Notes: a model not told the origin generated them from the sequence alone. Shown: positions 14,987 to 23,566, counted from the stretch's first letter. The stretch: 34,389 nt of DNA from Clostridiales bacterium (GCA_004556545.1 SFGO01000049.1:1-34389), one strand, 5' to 3'. A program made the numbers and translations.

Positions 14987-16303
14987 ATGCGCCATGAAAT
15001 TACCGCGGTGGATCGCGGTTCTGCGGCCCATCGGGCCGGAATTCTCCCCGGCGATGTGCTTTTGCGCATCAACGGCGAGGACATTATTGACGAGATCGAC
15101 TATCAGGCGTTGATCTCCAACCGCCAGATGGAGGTCGAGCTGGAACGGGACGGCAAGCCGATGCGGCTTTCCGTTCGGAAATACGAGGTGGAGCCCATGG
15201 GGCTTCATTTCGGGGAAAGTATGACGCTGAGCCCACGCACCTGTCACAACAACTGCGCGTTCTGCTTTATCGCCCAGATGCCGCCGGGCCTGCGCCAGAC
15301 CCTGTACGTGAAGGATGACGACTGGCGCTTTTCCCTGATGATGGGCAATTTCGTCACCCTGACCAACGTAAGCGAGGCCGAGTTCCAGCGCATCATCCGC
15401 CGCCATGCTTCACCCTTGTACATCAGCGTCCATACCACCGACCCGGAGCTGCGGTGCCGGCTGATGAACAACCGCTTTGCCGGGAATATTATGGAACGCC
15501 TGACCCGGCTGAAGGAAGCGGACATCCACTTCCACTGCCAGATCGTGGTTTGTCCGGAGCAGAACGACGGCGAAGCCCTGATGCGCACCCTGAACGATCT
15601 GCGCTCGCTGGCACCCGCCGCCGAGACAGCCGCGCTGGTGCCAGTCGGGCTGACCAAGTTCCGGCAGGGGCTTTTCCCGCTTCGAACCTTCACCCGGGAC
15701 GAGGCCCGGGCGCTTCTGAAAATGATCGCGCCTTTTCAGGAGGAATGCCGCCGTACGCTGGGCACCACCTTCGCCTTTCCCAGCGACGAGTTTTTTTGCA
15801 TCGCCGGGCTGGAAGTGCCGGAGGAAGACTGGTATGAGGATTTCCCCCAGATCGAGAACGGCGTGGGACTGCTTCGGCGGCAGGTCTGCGAAATGGAGGA
15901 AGCCCAGAAGTTCGACGACGATCCGCCGCCCGAGGGGGAACGCTGCTATGTGATCCCCACGGGGGTGAGCTTCGCGCCCCAGCTGGAGCGGCTGGTGAAG
16001 CGTTTCGCCCCGCCGAATACCACGGTGCGGGTGGTGCCGGTGCAGAACCGTTTCTTCGGCGAGACTATCACCGTCACAGGCCTTCTGACCGGCGGCGACC
16101 TGCTGGCCGCCCTGACCCCGGAGGTCTGCGACGGCATGAAGGAGATCCTGCTCTGCTCCGTCACCCTTCGCCACGAGCAGGATCGTTTTCTGGATGACAT
16201 GACCATCGACGAGTTCCGCAGGCGGGCCCCCCTGCCTGTGCGGCTGGTGGACTGCGACGGCCAGTCGCTCTACGACGGCCTGCATGGCCGAGGTCTGGAC
16301 TGA
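14987..16303 (+). CDS. DUF512 family protein, PDZ plus radical-SAM-like Fe-S domain
   Basis: This is a 438-residue protein. Residues about 3-62 form a PDZ-like domain (GSAAHRAGILPGDVLLRING). Next comes a CHNNCAFCF motif, C86-x3-C90-x2-C93, the spacing of a radical-SAM [4Fe-4S] cluster, then a TIM-barrel-like region and the C-terminal DUF512 domain (from about 230). Proteins of this build are widespread in Clostridia and cyanobacteria and often lie next to der, as here, 24 bp upstream. Their reaction is unknown, and the neighbour suggests a link to ribosome assembly or tRNA/rRNA chemistry. GAAGGAGG precedes the ATG. Confidence 0.92.
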   Translation: MRHEITAVDRGSAAHRAGILPGDVLLRINGEDIIDEIDYQALISNRQMEVELERDGKPMRLSVRKYEVEPMGLHFGESMTLSPRTCHNNCAFCFIAQMPPGLRQTLYVKDDDWRFSLMMGNFVTLTNVSEAEFQRIIRRHASPLYISVHTTDPELRCRLMNNRFAGNIMERLTRLKEADIHFHCQIVVCPEQNDGEALMRTLNDLRSLAPAAETAALVPVGLTKFRQGLFPLRTFTRDEARALLKMIAPFQEECRRTLGTTFAFPSDEFFCIAGLEVPEEDWYEDFPQIENGVGLLRRQVCEMEEAQKFDDDPPPEGERCYVIPTGVSFAPQLERLVKRFAPPNTTVRVVPVQNRFFGETITVTGLLTGGDLLAALTPEVCDGMKEILLCSVTLRHEQDRFLDDMTIDEFRRRAPLPVRLVDCDGQSLYDGLHGRGLD

Positions 16304-16327
16304 ACCATCGGGAATAAGGAGGAAACC

Positions 16328-17668
16328 ATGGCCAAACCCTTAGTTGCCATCGTTGGCAGGCCCAATGTGGGCAAATCGACTTTCTTCAATAAAATTGCCG
16401 GACGGCGCATCTCCATCGTGGAGGACGTGCCCGGCGTGACCCGCGACCGCATCTACTGCGACGTGGAGTGGATGGGCCGCCATTTCAGCATGGTGGATAC
16501 CGGCGGTCTGGACATGCGCAGCGAGGATGTGCTGCTTTCCCAGATGCGGCGGCAGGCGGAAATCGCCATGGAAACGGCGGATGTGATCTGCTTTTTCTGC
16601 GACGGCCGCACCGGCCTGACCCCGGACGACGAGGACATCTGCCATTACCTGCGCAAGACCCACAAGCCCATTCTGCTGGTGGTCAATAAGATGGACTATG
16701 CGGGCCTGAACGACCAGCTGTACGAATACTACAATCTGGGTCTGGGCGACCCCATCGCCATCAGCGCCACCAATATGCTGGGTCTGGGCGACCTGCTGGA
16801 AGCCATCGTCCGCCATCTGCCTCCGGCTCAGGCCGATGAGGAGGAAGAGGAAGAACACGTGATCCAGCTGGCGCTGGTGGGCCGCCCCAACGTGGGCAAG
16901 AGCTCCCTGTCCAACAAGCTGCTGGGGCAGGAGCGCACCATGGTCAGCGATATTCCCGGCACTACCCGGGACGCTATCGACACCCTGTTCACCGATACGG
17001 ACGGCACCCGCTTCAACATCATCGATACCGCCGGGATGCGCAAGAAAAAGGCGGTGGAGGATGAAAGCCTGGAGCGCTACAGCGTACTGCGCTCCATCGC
17101 CGCTATTGATCGCTGCGACGTGGCCCTGCTGCTGATCGACGCCCAGACCGGCGTGACCGAACAGGATACCAAGGTGGCCGGGCTGATTCTCAATTCCGGC
17201 AAGGCGGTCATTGTGGTGGTCAACAAGTGGGACGCCATCGAGAAGGACACCCACACCATGGAAGCCATGCGTAAGAAGATCCTTTCCGACCTGAAGTTCA
17301 TGAGCTACGCGCCGGTGTTGTTCCTTTCCGCGCTGACCGGCCAGCGGGTGAACACCGTGCTGGACGCGGTGAAGGCCGCTTACGCTCAGTATTCCAAGCG
17401 GGTGCCCACCGGCGTTCTGAACGAAGCGCTGGCCGATGCGCAGATCAGCCTGCAGCCCCCTGTTTCCGGCGGCCGCCGCCTGAAGATCTATTACGCCACC
17501 CAGCAGAGCGTGTGCCCGCCGACCTTCGTGCTGTTCATCAACAACGAAGAACTGATGCATTTCGCCTATCAGCGCTATCTGGAAAACCACTTCCGCAAGT
17601 GCTTCGGCTTTGAAGGCACCCCCATCCGCTTCATCCTGCGGGAAAAGAAGCAGGACGGGAAAAACTGA
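16328..17668 (+). CDS. der: Ribosome biogenesis GTPase Der (EngA)
   Basis: Der is a double-GTPase needed for 50S ribosomal subunit assembly. The first G domain shows GRPNVGKS (10-17), DTGG (57-60) and NKMD (120-123). After an acidic linker (about 170-176) the second shows GRPNVGKS (185-192), DTAG (233-236) and NKWD (299-302). A C-terminal KH-like domain follows (about 355-440). The length of 446 residues is normal and all key residues are present. AAGGAGG lies five bases before the ATG. It is co-transcribed with the DUF512 gene and ends at the terminator 17675-17723. Confidence 0.98.
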   Translation: MAKPLVAIVGRPNVGKSTFFNKIAGRRISIVEDVPGVTRDRIYCDVEWMGRHFSMVDTGGLDMRSEDVLLSQMRRQAEIAMETADVICFFCDGRTGLTPDDEDICHYLRKTHKPILLVVNKMDYAGLNDQLYEYYNLGLGDPIAISATNMLGLGDLLEAIVRHLPPAQADEEEEEEHVIQLALVGRPNVGKSSLSNKLLGQERTMVSDIPGTTRDAIDTLFTDTDGTRFNIIDTAGMRKKKAVEDESLERYSVLRSIAAIDRCDVALLLIDAQTGVTEQDTKVAGLILNSGKAVIVVVNKWDAIEKDTHTMEAMRKKILSDLKFMSYAPVLFLSALTGQRVNTVLDAVKAAYAQYSKRVPTGVLNEALADAQISLQPPVSGGRRLKIYYATQQSVCPPTFVLFINNEELMHFAYQRYLENHFRKCFGFEGTPIRFILREKKQDGKN

Positions 17669-17674
17669 AAAAAG

Positions 17675-17723
17675 CAACAGCCCCCTTCCGCACGTGCGCC
17701 GCGCGGGAGGGGGCTGTTGTTTT
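17675..17723. terminator. Bidirectional terminator between der and the hydrolase gene
   Basis: CAACAGCCCCCT (17675-17686) pairs perfectly with AGGGGGCTGTTG (17708-17719). It is flanked by TTTT on the plus strand and by a T-rich run on the minus strand, so it can serve both converging genes. Confidence 0.85.
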
Positions 17724-17738
17724 AATGCTGAAAGCCAC

Positions 17739-18227
17739 TTACCAAAGCGCTTCGTCCAGCGTTTCAACGAAGCAGCCTTTGCTTTGATAGTATTCAAGCA
17801 GCCCGGCGATTTTGCTTTTGTCGTAGCTCGTGATGCAGTCCGAAAGCACGTGAACCCGATAGCCCGCCTTTGCCATGTTGAAGCTGGTGGATTTGACGCA
17901 GGCGGCAGCGTCCGCCCCGGCAAGGTAAAATTCGTCGATGCCGTTCGCCTCGATAAAGGCCGCAAACACCTCGCTGGTCAGGGCGTTGCTTTTGGTCTTG
18001 ACGAAAATATTTTCCGAAACGATTTTTAATTCCGGAACCAGTTCTGCGCCGCGGGTGCCGGGCTTGAAGGTGCGCGTTCCGGCGGAAAGATTGTTGTGCT
18101 GAATGTAGACCACCTGCATGCCCTTCGCAGCGGCCCGCTCGATTGCCTGATTCAGGTTTTCCAGAATGTCCCTGTAGTTTTTGGTGATGTCATTTTGAAT
18201 ATCGATGATCACCAGCGCCTTGCTCAT
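17739..18227 (-). CDS. Isochorismatase-like cysteine hydrolase
   Basis: This is a 162-residue Rossmann-like hydrolase of the isochorismatase superfamily. The expected triad is visible: Asp9 in VIIDIQND, Lys77 in FVKTKSNAL, and the nucleophile Cys110 in AGADAAACVKSTSF. Members cleave amide or vinyl-ether bonds (nicotinamidase, ureidoacrylate and N-carbamoylsarcosine hydrolases), and the true substrate cannot be assigned. The longer frame starts at 18407, but GGAGG and homology select the ATG at 18227. The promoter is at 18286-18314. It has no obvious operon partners and is divergent from gpr. Confidence 0.9.
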   Translation of the reverse strand: MSKALVIIDIQNDITKNYRDILENLNQAIERAAAKGMQVVYIQHNNLSAGTRTFKPGTRGAELVPELKIVSENIFVKTKSNALTSEVFAAFIEANGIDEFYLAGADAAACVKSTSFNMAKAGYRVHVLSDCITSYDKSKIAGLLEYYQSKGCFVETLDEALW

Positions 18228-18285
18228 TTCTTTTTCCTCCGCAACGTAAAAAAGGTTTTTGTATTTGGATTTGAACCGCTTCGTT

Positions 18286-18314
18286 ATCATAGCATTTTGA
18301 TTGAAAATGTGCAA
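18286..18314 (-). promoter_or_regulatory. Sigma-A promoter of the hydrolase gene
   Basis: On the minus strand TTGCAC (18314-18309), a 17-bp spacer and TATGAT (18291-18286) lie 59 bp before the start codon. Confidence 0.7.
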
Positions 18315-18424
18315 CAGACGAAACGTAACATTCAAAACAAAACGAATGAAAAAGGAAGTGAAAAACGTCCACATGCTTTTTCGCAAAACCGCGCACACTG
18401 TCCCCAAAGAAAGGATGGGATGGT

Positions 18425-19351
18425 ATGCGCGGTTTTCGCACGGATCTGGCCATGGAAAGCGTGGGGGAGGAGAGCGGACGGCTGGAAGGCGTCAGCATGA
18501 GCGCCCACCAGATCGGCGGCGTCAAACGGACGCGGATCGTGATCCAGTCCCGGCGGGCGGCGGAAGCCCTGCAGCGTCCCATGGGCGAATATATCACGCT
18601 GGAATGCCCGGAACTGGCCCGCTGCGAGCAGCAGGAGCGGCAGATGCTCATCCGCTTGATCGCGCAGGCCGTGCGAGCGCTGCTGCCCCGGGAGGGCGAG
18701 GTGCTGGTAGTCGGGCTGGGCAACCGGAACGTGACCGCCGACGCGCTGGGCACCCGAGTGGTGGAGCGGACGCTGGTGACGCGCCATCTGGGCGAAAGCC
18801 TTGCCCGGGAAATGCAGGGCCGCCTGAGGGGCGTCAGCGCCATTGCTCCCGGCGTGCTGGGCCTGACCGGAATCGAAACGGCGGAGCTGTGCCGGGGCCT
18901 GATCCAGCGGGTGCGCCCTGCGGCGGTGATCGCCATTGACGCGCTGGCCGCCTTCGACAGCGGGCGCATTTGCAGCACCATCCAGATTACCAACACCGGC
19001 ATTGAACCGGGCAGCGGCGTGGGCAATCACCGGCTGGGCCTGACGGAGGAAACGCTGGGCGTGCGGGTCGTTGCCGTGGGTGTGCCCATGGTGGTGTACG
19101 CCTCCACCATTGCCCGGGACGCCATGGCCCGGCTGATGGAAGAGTACCACGTGGATTCCGGCGACCATGCCGAAGCGGCCGGACGGCTGCTGCAGCAGGT
19201 GGCGGACGGCTTTCTGGGCAATATGGTGGTCACGCCCCGGGAAATTGACGAAATGGTGCTCAGCGTGGCCGACCTGCTCAGCGAGGGACTGAACCGGGCG
19301 CTTCAGCCGTCGCTGGACGAAGAAACTCTGCATACTTATTTCCATGCCTAG
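18425..19351 (+). CDS. gpr: Spore germination protease GPR
   Basis: GPR is the atypical aspartic endopeptidase that degrades small acid-soluble spore proteins at germination. This 308-residue protein carries RTDLAME near the N-terminus (propeptide boundary region) and GLGNRNVTADALG with Asp106. It also has VIAIDALAA with Asp172 and TNTGIEPGSGVGNHR. The 66-residue spacing of the two Asp residues equals that of D127/D193 in B. megaterium GPR. The enzyme is made as an inactive zymogen in the forespore. Start: ATG at 18425 after AAAGGATGG. It overlaps spoIIP by 8 bp, the same pair as in Bacillus. A forespore (sigma-G) promoter is expected but I could not find a clear one. This is strong evidence for a spore-former. 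Confidence 0.97.
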   Translation: MRGFRTDLAMESVGEESGRLEGVSMSAHQIGGVKRTRIVIQSRRAAEALQRPMGEYITLECPELARCEQQERQMLIRLIAQAVRALLPREGEVLVVGLGNRNVTADALGTRVVERTLVTRHLGESLAREMQGRLRGVSAIAPGVLGLTGIETAELCRGLIQRVRPAAVIAIDALAAFDSGRICSTIQITNTGIEPGSGVGNHRLGLTEETLGVRVVAVGVPMVVYASTIARDAMARLMEEYHVDSGDHAEAAGRLLQQVADGFLGNMVVTPREIDEMVLSVADLLSEGLNRALQPSLDEETLHTYFHA

Positions 19352-20351
19352 CATATCCTTCTGGGAAAACCCGTCAAAGGCGGTGATTCCCACGGATGCT
19401 TTCTGGAAAAAACGAATGATTTCCCTGGCTGCGCTGTGCTTCTGCATCGGCGTATGTCTGGGACAACTGTTGCCGCTGGTTCTTCCGGCAGAAACGCCGG
19501 AGGTTCAGGCAGCCTTTTCTTCTTCTGCGGCGGAGACGGCGCAGGATGGGGAAAACCTGTTTGCCCTGCCCCGGCAGACGGCGGAGCCGCCTGCGGAAAC
19601 GCCTATGGAAACGCCCGCGCCTTCCGCCGCGTTGGCAGATGATGGGGACGGCTTTGTGCTGGAGGTCATCGGCGGGGCGGCGGAGACCCGGACGAAGGGC
19701 CGCATCCTGCTTTATCACACCCACACCTACGAAGCCTATGAGCAGCAGACGGACGCGCCCTACGAAGAAACCACGAAGTGGCGCACCGCCGATGAACACT
19801 TCAACATGATACGGGTAGGGGACGAGCTGGCGGCGCTGCTGACCGGGCTGGGCTACGAAGTGGAGCACGACCGCACCGCCTTCGAGCCGCCGGTGCTGGA
19901 CAGCGCCTACGCCCGCTCCCTGACCATGCTGCAGGAGCGTCTGACAGCCGGGGAGCATTATGATCTGATGATCGACCTGCATCGGGACGCCTACCCCGGG
20001 GGCAGTCAGGGCGGCAGCAACGCCGTGACGGTGGGCTCGGCCAAGCTGGCCCGGCTCATGCTGCTGGTGGGCAAGGGCGAAGGGCAGACGGGCCGGGGCT
20101 TTGACGAAAAGCCGGACTGGGAGGCCAACCTGCGCATCGCCCAGACCGTGACCGACGCGGTGAACGCCCAGACCGAGGGCCTTTGCCGGAAGGTCATGCT
20201 CAAATCGGGCCGGTTTAACCAGCATGTGCAGGTGGGCTGCCTGCTGGTGGAGGTGGGCAACAACCGCAATACGCTGGAGGAAGCGCTGGCTTCCATGCCC
20301 TATCTGGCCGACGCGCTGGACGAGGCGCTTTCCGCCCTGCGGAGCGACTAA
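19344..20351 (+). CDS. spoIIP: Stage II sporulation protein P (SpoIIP)
   Basis: SpoIIP is a membrane-anchored peptidoglycan amidase/endopeptidase that drives engulfment with SpoIID and SpoIIM. This 335-residue protein has one membrane helix (about 25-48) and an Ala/Pro/Glu-rich linker (about 50-100). The catalytic domain follows, with LYHTHTYEAY (His125, His127, Glu130), DLHRD (His213) and LLVEVGNNRNTLEEA. These residues are consistent with a zinc site. It is shorter than B. subtilis SpoIIP (about 400 residues), mainly in the linker. The ATG at 19344 overlaps gpr by 8 bp with no strong ribosome binding site, suggesting coupled translation. A GTG at 19383 is an alternative start. Confidence 0.95.
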   Translation: MPSISFWENPSKAVIPTDAFWKKRMISLAALCFCIGVCLGQLLPLVLPAETPEVQAAFSSSAAETAQDGENLFALPRQTAEPPAETPMETPAPSAALADDGDGFVLEVIGGAAETRTKGRILLYHTHTYEAYEQQTDAPYEETTKWRTADEHFNMIRVGDELAALLTGLGYEVEHDRTAFEPPVLDSAYARSLTMLQERLTAGEHYDLMIDLHRDAYPGGSQGGSNAVTVGSAKLARLMLLVGKGEGQTGRGFDEKPDWEANLRIAQTVTDAVNAQTEGLCRKVMLKSGRFNQHVQVGCLLVEVGNNRNTLEEALASMPYLADALDEALSALRSD

Positions 20352-20361
20352 ACGTTCCGAC

Positions 20362-20390
20362 TTGAAAAACCCCGCGCAAGCAGGTATAAT
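20362..20390 (+). promoter_or_regulatory. Sigma-A promoter of the murI-wecB operon
   Basis: TTGAAA (20362-20367), a 17-bp spacer and TATAAT (20385-20390) begin 10 bp after the spoIIP stop. The predicted start near 20397 leaves a leader of about 40 nt and rules out the ATG at 20400 as a well-placed initiation codon. Confidence 0.8.
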
Positions 20391-20438
20391 CTTCAAAGAA
20401 TGAACGGCGCTCTGCCGGGAATTTCGGAGGGGTTTACC

Positions 20439-21248
20439 TTGGATCAGCGTCCCATCGGCCTGCTGGACAGCGGGCTGGGCGGCATCGGCGTATTGGGCGA
20501 GACTCTGCGCCAGCTGCCAAACGAGGATTATGTCTATTACGGCGATACGGCCAACGCGCCTTATGGGGACAAGGCCCCGGAGGAAGTGCTGGGGCTGGTG
20601 CATCAGGCGGTGGAGCGGCTGATCGAGCTGCGCTGCAAGGCCATTGTGATCGCCTGCAACACCGCCACCAGCGTTTCCGCCGGAAAGCTGCGGCAGGAGC
20701 TGGATCTGCCCATCATCGGGATGGAACCGGCCCTGAAGCCCGCTTCTCAGCTGCCAGGCGGCGGCAAAATTCTGGTCATGGCCACCAGAGTGACGCTGGC
20801 GCTGCCCAAGTTTCAGGCATTGATGGCGCAATATGGCCGGGACGCGGTGCCCGTGCCCTGCCCCGGCCTGATGGAATGCGTGGAGCGGGGCGAGCTGGAA
20901 GGCCCGAAGGTGACGGCGCTGCTGCGGCAGCTGTTAGGCCCGTGGCTTTCCCAGCCGGTCAAGGCCGTGGTGCTGGGCTGCACCCATTATCCGTTTCTTC
21001 GCAAGACCATCGCCGCCCTGTTCCCGGCGGGAACGCCCCTGATCGACGGCAACGCCGGTTCCGTCCGCCAGCTTCGGCGGAGACTGGAAGAGCAGGATCT
21101 GCTCTCCGACCGGCAGGAACCCGGACGGATTACCTTCCTTTCCTCCAGCGAGGATCCATCGGTTTTACAGCGCATGCAGACGATGCTGGAGCTCTGCGCA
21201 AACGAAAGCGAATCTGCCCGTGCGGGCGAAAAAGAGGTACGTTCATGA
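20439..21248 (+). CDS. murI: Glutamate racemase
   Basis: MurI converts L- to D-glutamate for peptidoglycan. Family motifs are DSGLGG (Asp10), YGDTANAPYG, the first catalytic Cys73 in ACNTATS, and the second Cys181 with His183 in GCTHYPF. Length is 269 residues, normal for the family. An upstream ATG at 20400 is in frame, but GGAGGGG at 20426-20432 six bases before TTG 20439, and the homology start (DQRPIGLLDSG), favour TTG initiation, which may keep expression low. Its stop overlaps the wecB start (ATGA), so the two are translationally coupled and both serve the cell wall. Confidence 0.96.
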   Translation: MDQRPIGLLDSGLGGIGVLGETLRQLPNEDYVYYGDTANAPYGDKAPEEVLGLVHQAVERLIELRCKAIVIACNTATSVSAGKLRQELDLPIIGMEPALKPASQLPGGGKILVMATRVTLALPKFQALMAQYGRDAVPVPCPGLMECVERGELEGPKVTALLRQLLGPWLSQPVKAVVLGCTHYPFLRKTIAALFPAGTPLIDGNAGSVRQLRRRLEEQDLLSDRQEPGRITFLSSSEDPSVLQRMQTMLELCANESESARAGEKEVRS

Positions 21249-22339
21249 AGAAAGTCATGCTGATCTTCGGCACCCGGCCCGAAGCCATCAAAATGTGTCC
21301 GCTGGTGCTGGAGATGCGCAAGCATCCCGAGCTGGAAACCGTCGTCTGCGTCACGGGGCAGCACCGGCAAATGCTGGATCAGATTTTGGAATGCTTCCAT
21401 GTGGAGCCGAAGTACGACCTGAGCATCATGCAGAAAAATCAGACGCTGTTTGATGTGACCGTCAATATCCTTACCCGGCTGAAGGACATATTGGAGACGG
21501 AAAAGCCGGACGTGGTGCTGGTGCACGGCGACACTTCCACCGCTTTTGTGACCGCGCTGGCCTGTTTTTATCTCCAGATTCCCGTGGGGCATGTGGAGGC
21601 GGGGCTGCGCACCTACAACCTGTATTCGCCGTTCCCGGAGGAATTCAACCGGCAGGCGGTGGATCTGATTTCCCAGTACTATTTTGCGCCTACGGAGACC
21701 AGTCGCCAGAATCTTCTGAAGGAAGGCAAGCCGGACGAGCGGATTTTCGTCACCGGCAACACCGTTATCGACGCGCTGGCCACCACCGTGCGGCAGGATT
21801 ATCAGCACCCCGAAATCGAATGGGCCCGGGGCAGCCGTCTGCTGCTTCTGACAGCCCACCGCCGGGAAAATCTGGGCGAGCCCATGCGGGAGATGTTCAC
21901 CGCCATCCGCCGCATTGTGGACGAGTTCCCGGACGTGAAGGTGATCTATCCCATGCACATGAATCCCGTGGTGCGGGAGATGGCCCGTTCCTGCTTTGCA
22001 GGCGAAGAGCGGGTGCATCTGATCGAGCCGCTGGACGTGCTGGACTTCCACAACCTGATGGCCCATTCCTATCTGATCCTGACCGACAGCGGCGGCATTC
22101 AGGAGGAAGCCCCCGCGCTGGGCAAGCCGGTGCTGGTCATGCGGGACACCACCGAGCGCCCGGAAGGCGTGGCAGCCGGTACCCTGCGTCTGGTCGGCAC
22201 GGACGAGCAGCAGATCTACGCCGCCGTCCGGGAGCTCCTGACCGACCCCGCCGCCTACCATCAGATGGAGCACGCCGTCAACCCCTACGGCGACGGCAAA
22301 GCCAGCCAATACATCTGCAACATCCTCAGCAGGGGGTGA
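21245..22339 (+). CDS. wecB: UDP-N-acetylglucosamine 2-epimerase (non-hydrolysing)
   Basis: This is a 364-residue enzyme that interconverts UDP-GlcNAc and UDP-ManNAc in the cytosol, supplying ManNAc for teichoic acid linkage units or surface polysaccharide. GTRPEAIKMCPL at the N-terminus, HGDTSTAF, GHVEAGLRT, and DSGGIQEEAPALGKPVLVMR are diagnostic GT-B-fold motifs. All expected active-site segments are present and the length is typical. The ATG overlaps the murI TGA, with AGAGG upstream. It is the last gene of the murI-wecB operon. The hairpin terminator at 22515-22551 is about 175 bp downstream. Confidence 0.97.
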   Translation: MKKVMLIFGTRPEAIKMCPLVLEMRKHPELETVVCVTGQHRQMLDQILECFHVEPKYDLSIMQKNQTLFDVTVNILTRLKDILETEKPDVVLVHGDTSTAFVTALACFYLQIPVGHVEAGLRTYNLYSPFPEEFNRQAVDLISQYYFAPTETSRQNLLKEGKPDERIFVTGNTVIDALATTVRQDYQHPEIEWARGSRLLLLTAHRRENLGEPMREMFTAIRRIVDEFPDVKVIYPMHMNPVVREMARSCFAGEERVHLIEPLDVLDFHNLMAHSYLILTDSGGIQEEAPALGKPVLVMRDTTERPEGVAAGTLRLVGTDEQQIYAAVRELLTDPAAYHQMEHAVNPYGDGKASQYICNILSRG

Positions 22340-22418
22340 CCCCCTGCACCCCACACCGCGCCCGTAGGGCGCGGGGCTGCTCGTGGGACATGCAGCTTGG
22401 CCGTGAAGCTACCGCCGC

Positions 22419-22442
22419 TCGGCGACAGGCCTCGCGGCTCGC
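22419..22442 (+). repeat. 24-bp direct repeat with 22488-22511
   Basis: The two copies, TCGGCGACAGGCCTC followed by a 9-bp tail, match at 22 of 24 positions and lie 69 bp apart. Confidence 0.7.
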
Positions 22443-22514
22443 CGGTCTGGTGCGGCTCCCTGCCGGGTGGCCGATTCAGACCGCCATTCGGCGACAGGCC
22501 TCATGGCTCGCAAC

Positions 22515-22551
22515 AAAGGCCAGCGTGGATTTGAAATCCCGCTGGCCTTTT
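22515..22551 (+). terminator. Rho-independent terminator after wecB
   Basis: AAAGGCCAGC (22515-22524) pairs with GCTGGCCTTT (22541-22550), with an inner GGATTT/AAATCC stem, and ends in a T-run. The outer stem is the same as in the hairpin at 118-149. Confidence 0.75.
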
Positions 22552-22581
22552 GCACGGCAAAAATACCCAAGCCACAAGAAA

Positions 22582-22625
22582 ACATCCCAACCCGCAAGGG
22601 GTAAGCCTGCCCCACGCCAACTGCG
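22582..22625 (+). repeat. 44-bp direct repeat with 22682-22725
   Basis: Both copies share GCAAGGGGTAAGC and GCCAACTGCG cores, with about seven mismatches over 44 bp. They are exactly 100 bp apart. Confidence 0.7.
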
Positions 22626-22841
22626 GGGAAAAGAAAATCAGCCCATTTATCCACGCCGCAAAACCTTCCGGCTACAACGAAGCATCTCAACTTGCAAGGG
22701 GTAAGCTTGCCCACCGCCAACTGCGCCGGAGCAGAGCAGCGATAGGCAGCGGAGGGAAAAAGGCCCGCCCATTTTGACGGCGGAAAAAGGCGAGCTCCGA
22801 GCGCGCACGATGGTAGGCGTAAGCTAGCCAACCATGCCCCT

Positions 22842-22953
22842 CGCGCCGGAGTCGGCGCGTCAATCCCCGCCTAAGGGGAATTTCTTGCGGCAAAGTTGTC
22901 TCTTGTCATGCCAGCAGGGGGGGTTTCCGCTCGCCCCCCTGCACCCCCTTCGG
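22842..22953 (+). repeat. 112-bp direct repeat, copy 1
   Basis: This unit is repeated imperfectly at 23005-23116. Common blocks are CCGGAGTCGGCGCGTCA, CGGCAAAGTTGTC and the C-rich run before CACCCCCTTCGG. Its first 18 bp form a perfect hairpin (CGCGCCG, loop GAGT, CGGCGCG). Its first 30 bp are found inverted, without mismatch, at 34236-34265. Confidence 0.8.
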
Positions 22954-23004
22954 ATCGCCTCCGAAGTAAATGAGTACCCCATGAAGGTTATAAGCCCTTC
23001 CCTC

Positions 23005-23116
23005 ACACCGGAGTCGGCGCGTCAGTCCCCACCAAGGGGATTTGCTTACGGCAAAGTTGTCGCCTATCGTTGCAAGCAGGGGGGCTTTCCGCTCGCCCCC
23101 CCTGCACCCCCTTCGG
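23005..23116 (+). repeat. 112-bp direct repeat, copy 2
   Basis: This is the second copy of the unit at 22842-22953, starting 163 bp downstream. It runs directly into the next repeat family at 23117. Confidence 0.8.
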
Positions 23117-23218
23117 GGAGTCGGCGTATCCACAGGGTGGGGGGATGCGCCTGCGGGCGCACTGGGGGCTTTCCTCGGGGCAAACAATCGGCGCAGCCCG
23201 CACTGCCGTGCGCTCCGC
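23117..23218 (+). repeat. 102-bp direct repeat, copy 1
   Basis: This unit begins GGAGTCGGCGTATCCACAGG, includes ATGCGCCTGCGG and CAAACAATCGGCG, and ends TGCGCTCCGC. It recurs at 23343-23444. A 21-bp part (23146-23166) is found inverted at 34202-34222. Confidence 0.8.
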
Positions 23219-23245
23219 TTGTTGTTTGCGTGAACTCCGGGGCGC

Positions 23246-23329
23246 TAACCGCCTTCGGCGGTTGTATCCACTGGATGACGGTGAACTTTTCAAATTTAAT
23301 TTGAAAAGTTCAGTCTGCCAAAGGCAGAC
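23246..23329. repeat. Three consecutive perfect hairpins
   Basis: The hairpins are 23246-23262 (AACCGCC, loop TTC, GGCGGTT), 23282-23312 (15-bp stem beginning TGAACTTTTC around a single central T) and 23313-23329 (GTCTGCC, loop AAA, GGCAGAC). They lie between the two 102-bp repeats. The AT-rich middle hairpin stands out in GC-rich surroundings. Confidence 0.8.
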
Positions 23330-23342
23330 CGGGTTGCCCAAG

Positions 23343-23444
23343 GGAGTCGGCGTATCCACAGGGCGGGGTATGCGCCTGCGGACGCACCAAAGGGCTTTCC
23401 TCAGCCCAAACAATCGGCGTGTTTCGCACGGCCATGCGCTCCGC
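23343..23444 (+). repeat. 102-bp direct repeat, copy 2
   Basis: This is the second copy of the unit at 23117-23218, ending about 120 bp before the SH3-protein start codon. Confidence 0.8.
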
Positions 23445-23566
23445 CTGCGCCTGCCGAAGACAAAAATCCCTCCCCTTGCCCTCCCCCCTGCAAGATTTTT
23501 CCCCCTTCCATCGTTTATACTGGTAAAGAACCCCATTCCCCATTTTCGGAAAGAGAGGAATCCACC

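Larger units (their letters stand above)
22340..23566. other. Gene-free mosaic of intergenic repeats
   Basis: This 1.2-kb stretch has no frame with a ribosome binding site and recognisable protein. It is instead filled with pairs of degenerate direct repeats (24, 44, 112 and 102 bp) and at least three perfect hairpins. Open frames in it are short and follow the repeats on both strands, as expected for non-coding GC-rich DNA. Parts recur inverted at 34202-34265 and directly at 34376-34389, so the units are interspersed in the genome. Confidence 0.75.

Noticed and set aside
18300..18424. Sigma-G promoter for gpr
   Set aside because: A forespore promoter is expected from the family, but no pair of GMATR and CATWMTA-like boxes with proper spacing was convincing by eye.
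20400..20438. ATG at 20400 as murI start
   Set aside because: It falls within a few bases of the predicted transcription start and has no ribosome binding site, whereas TTG at 20439 has GGAGGGG at ideal spacing.
22834..23304. 156-codon frame in the repeat mosaic
   Set aside because: It follows the direct repeats, so the translated units repeat too. It lacks a ribosome binding site, and the same DNA is open on the other strand. It is best explained as non-coding repeats.
22340..23566. Possible CRISPR array
   Set aside because: Repeats are long, degenerate and unequal, with no regular unique spacers, and no cas genes are nearby.
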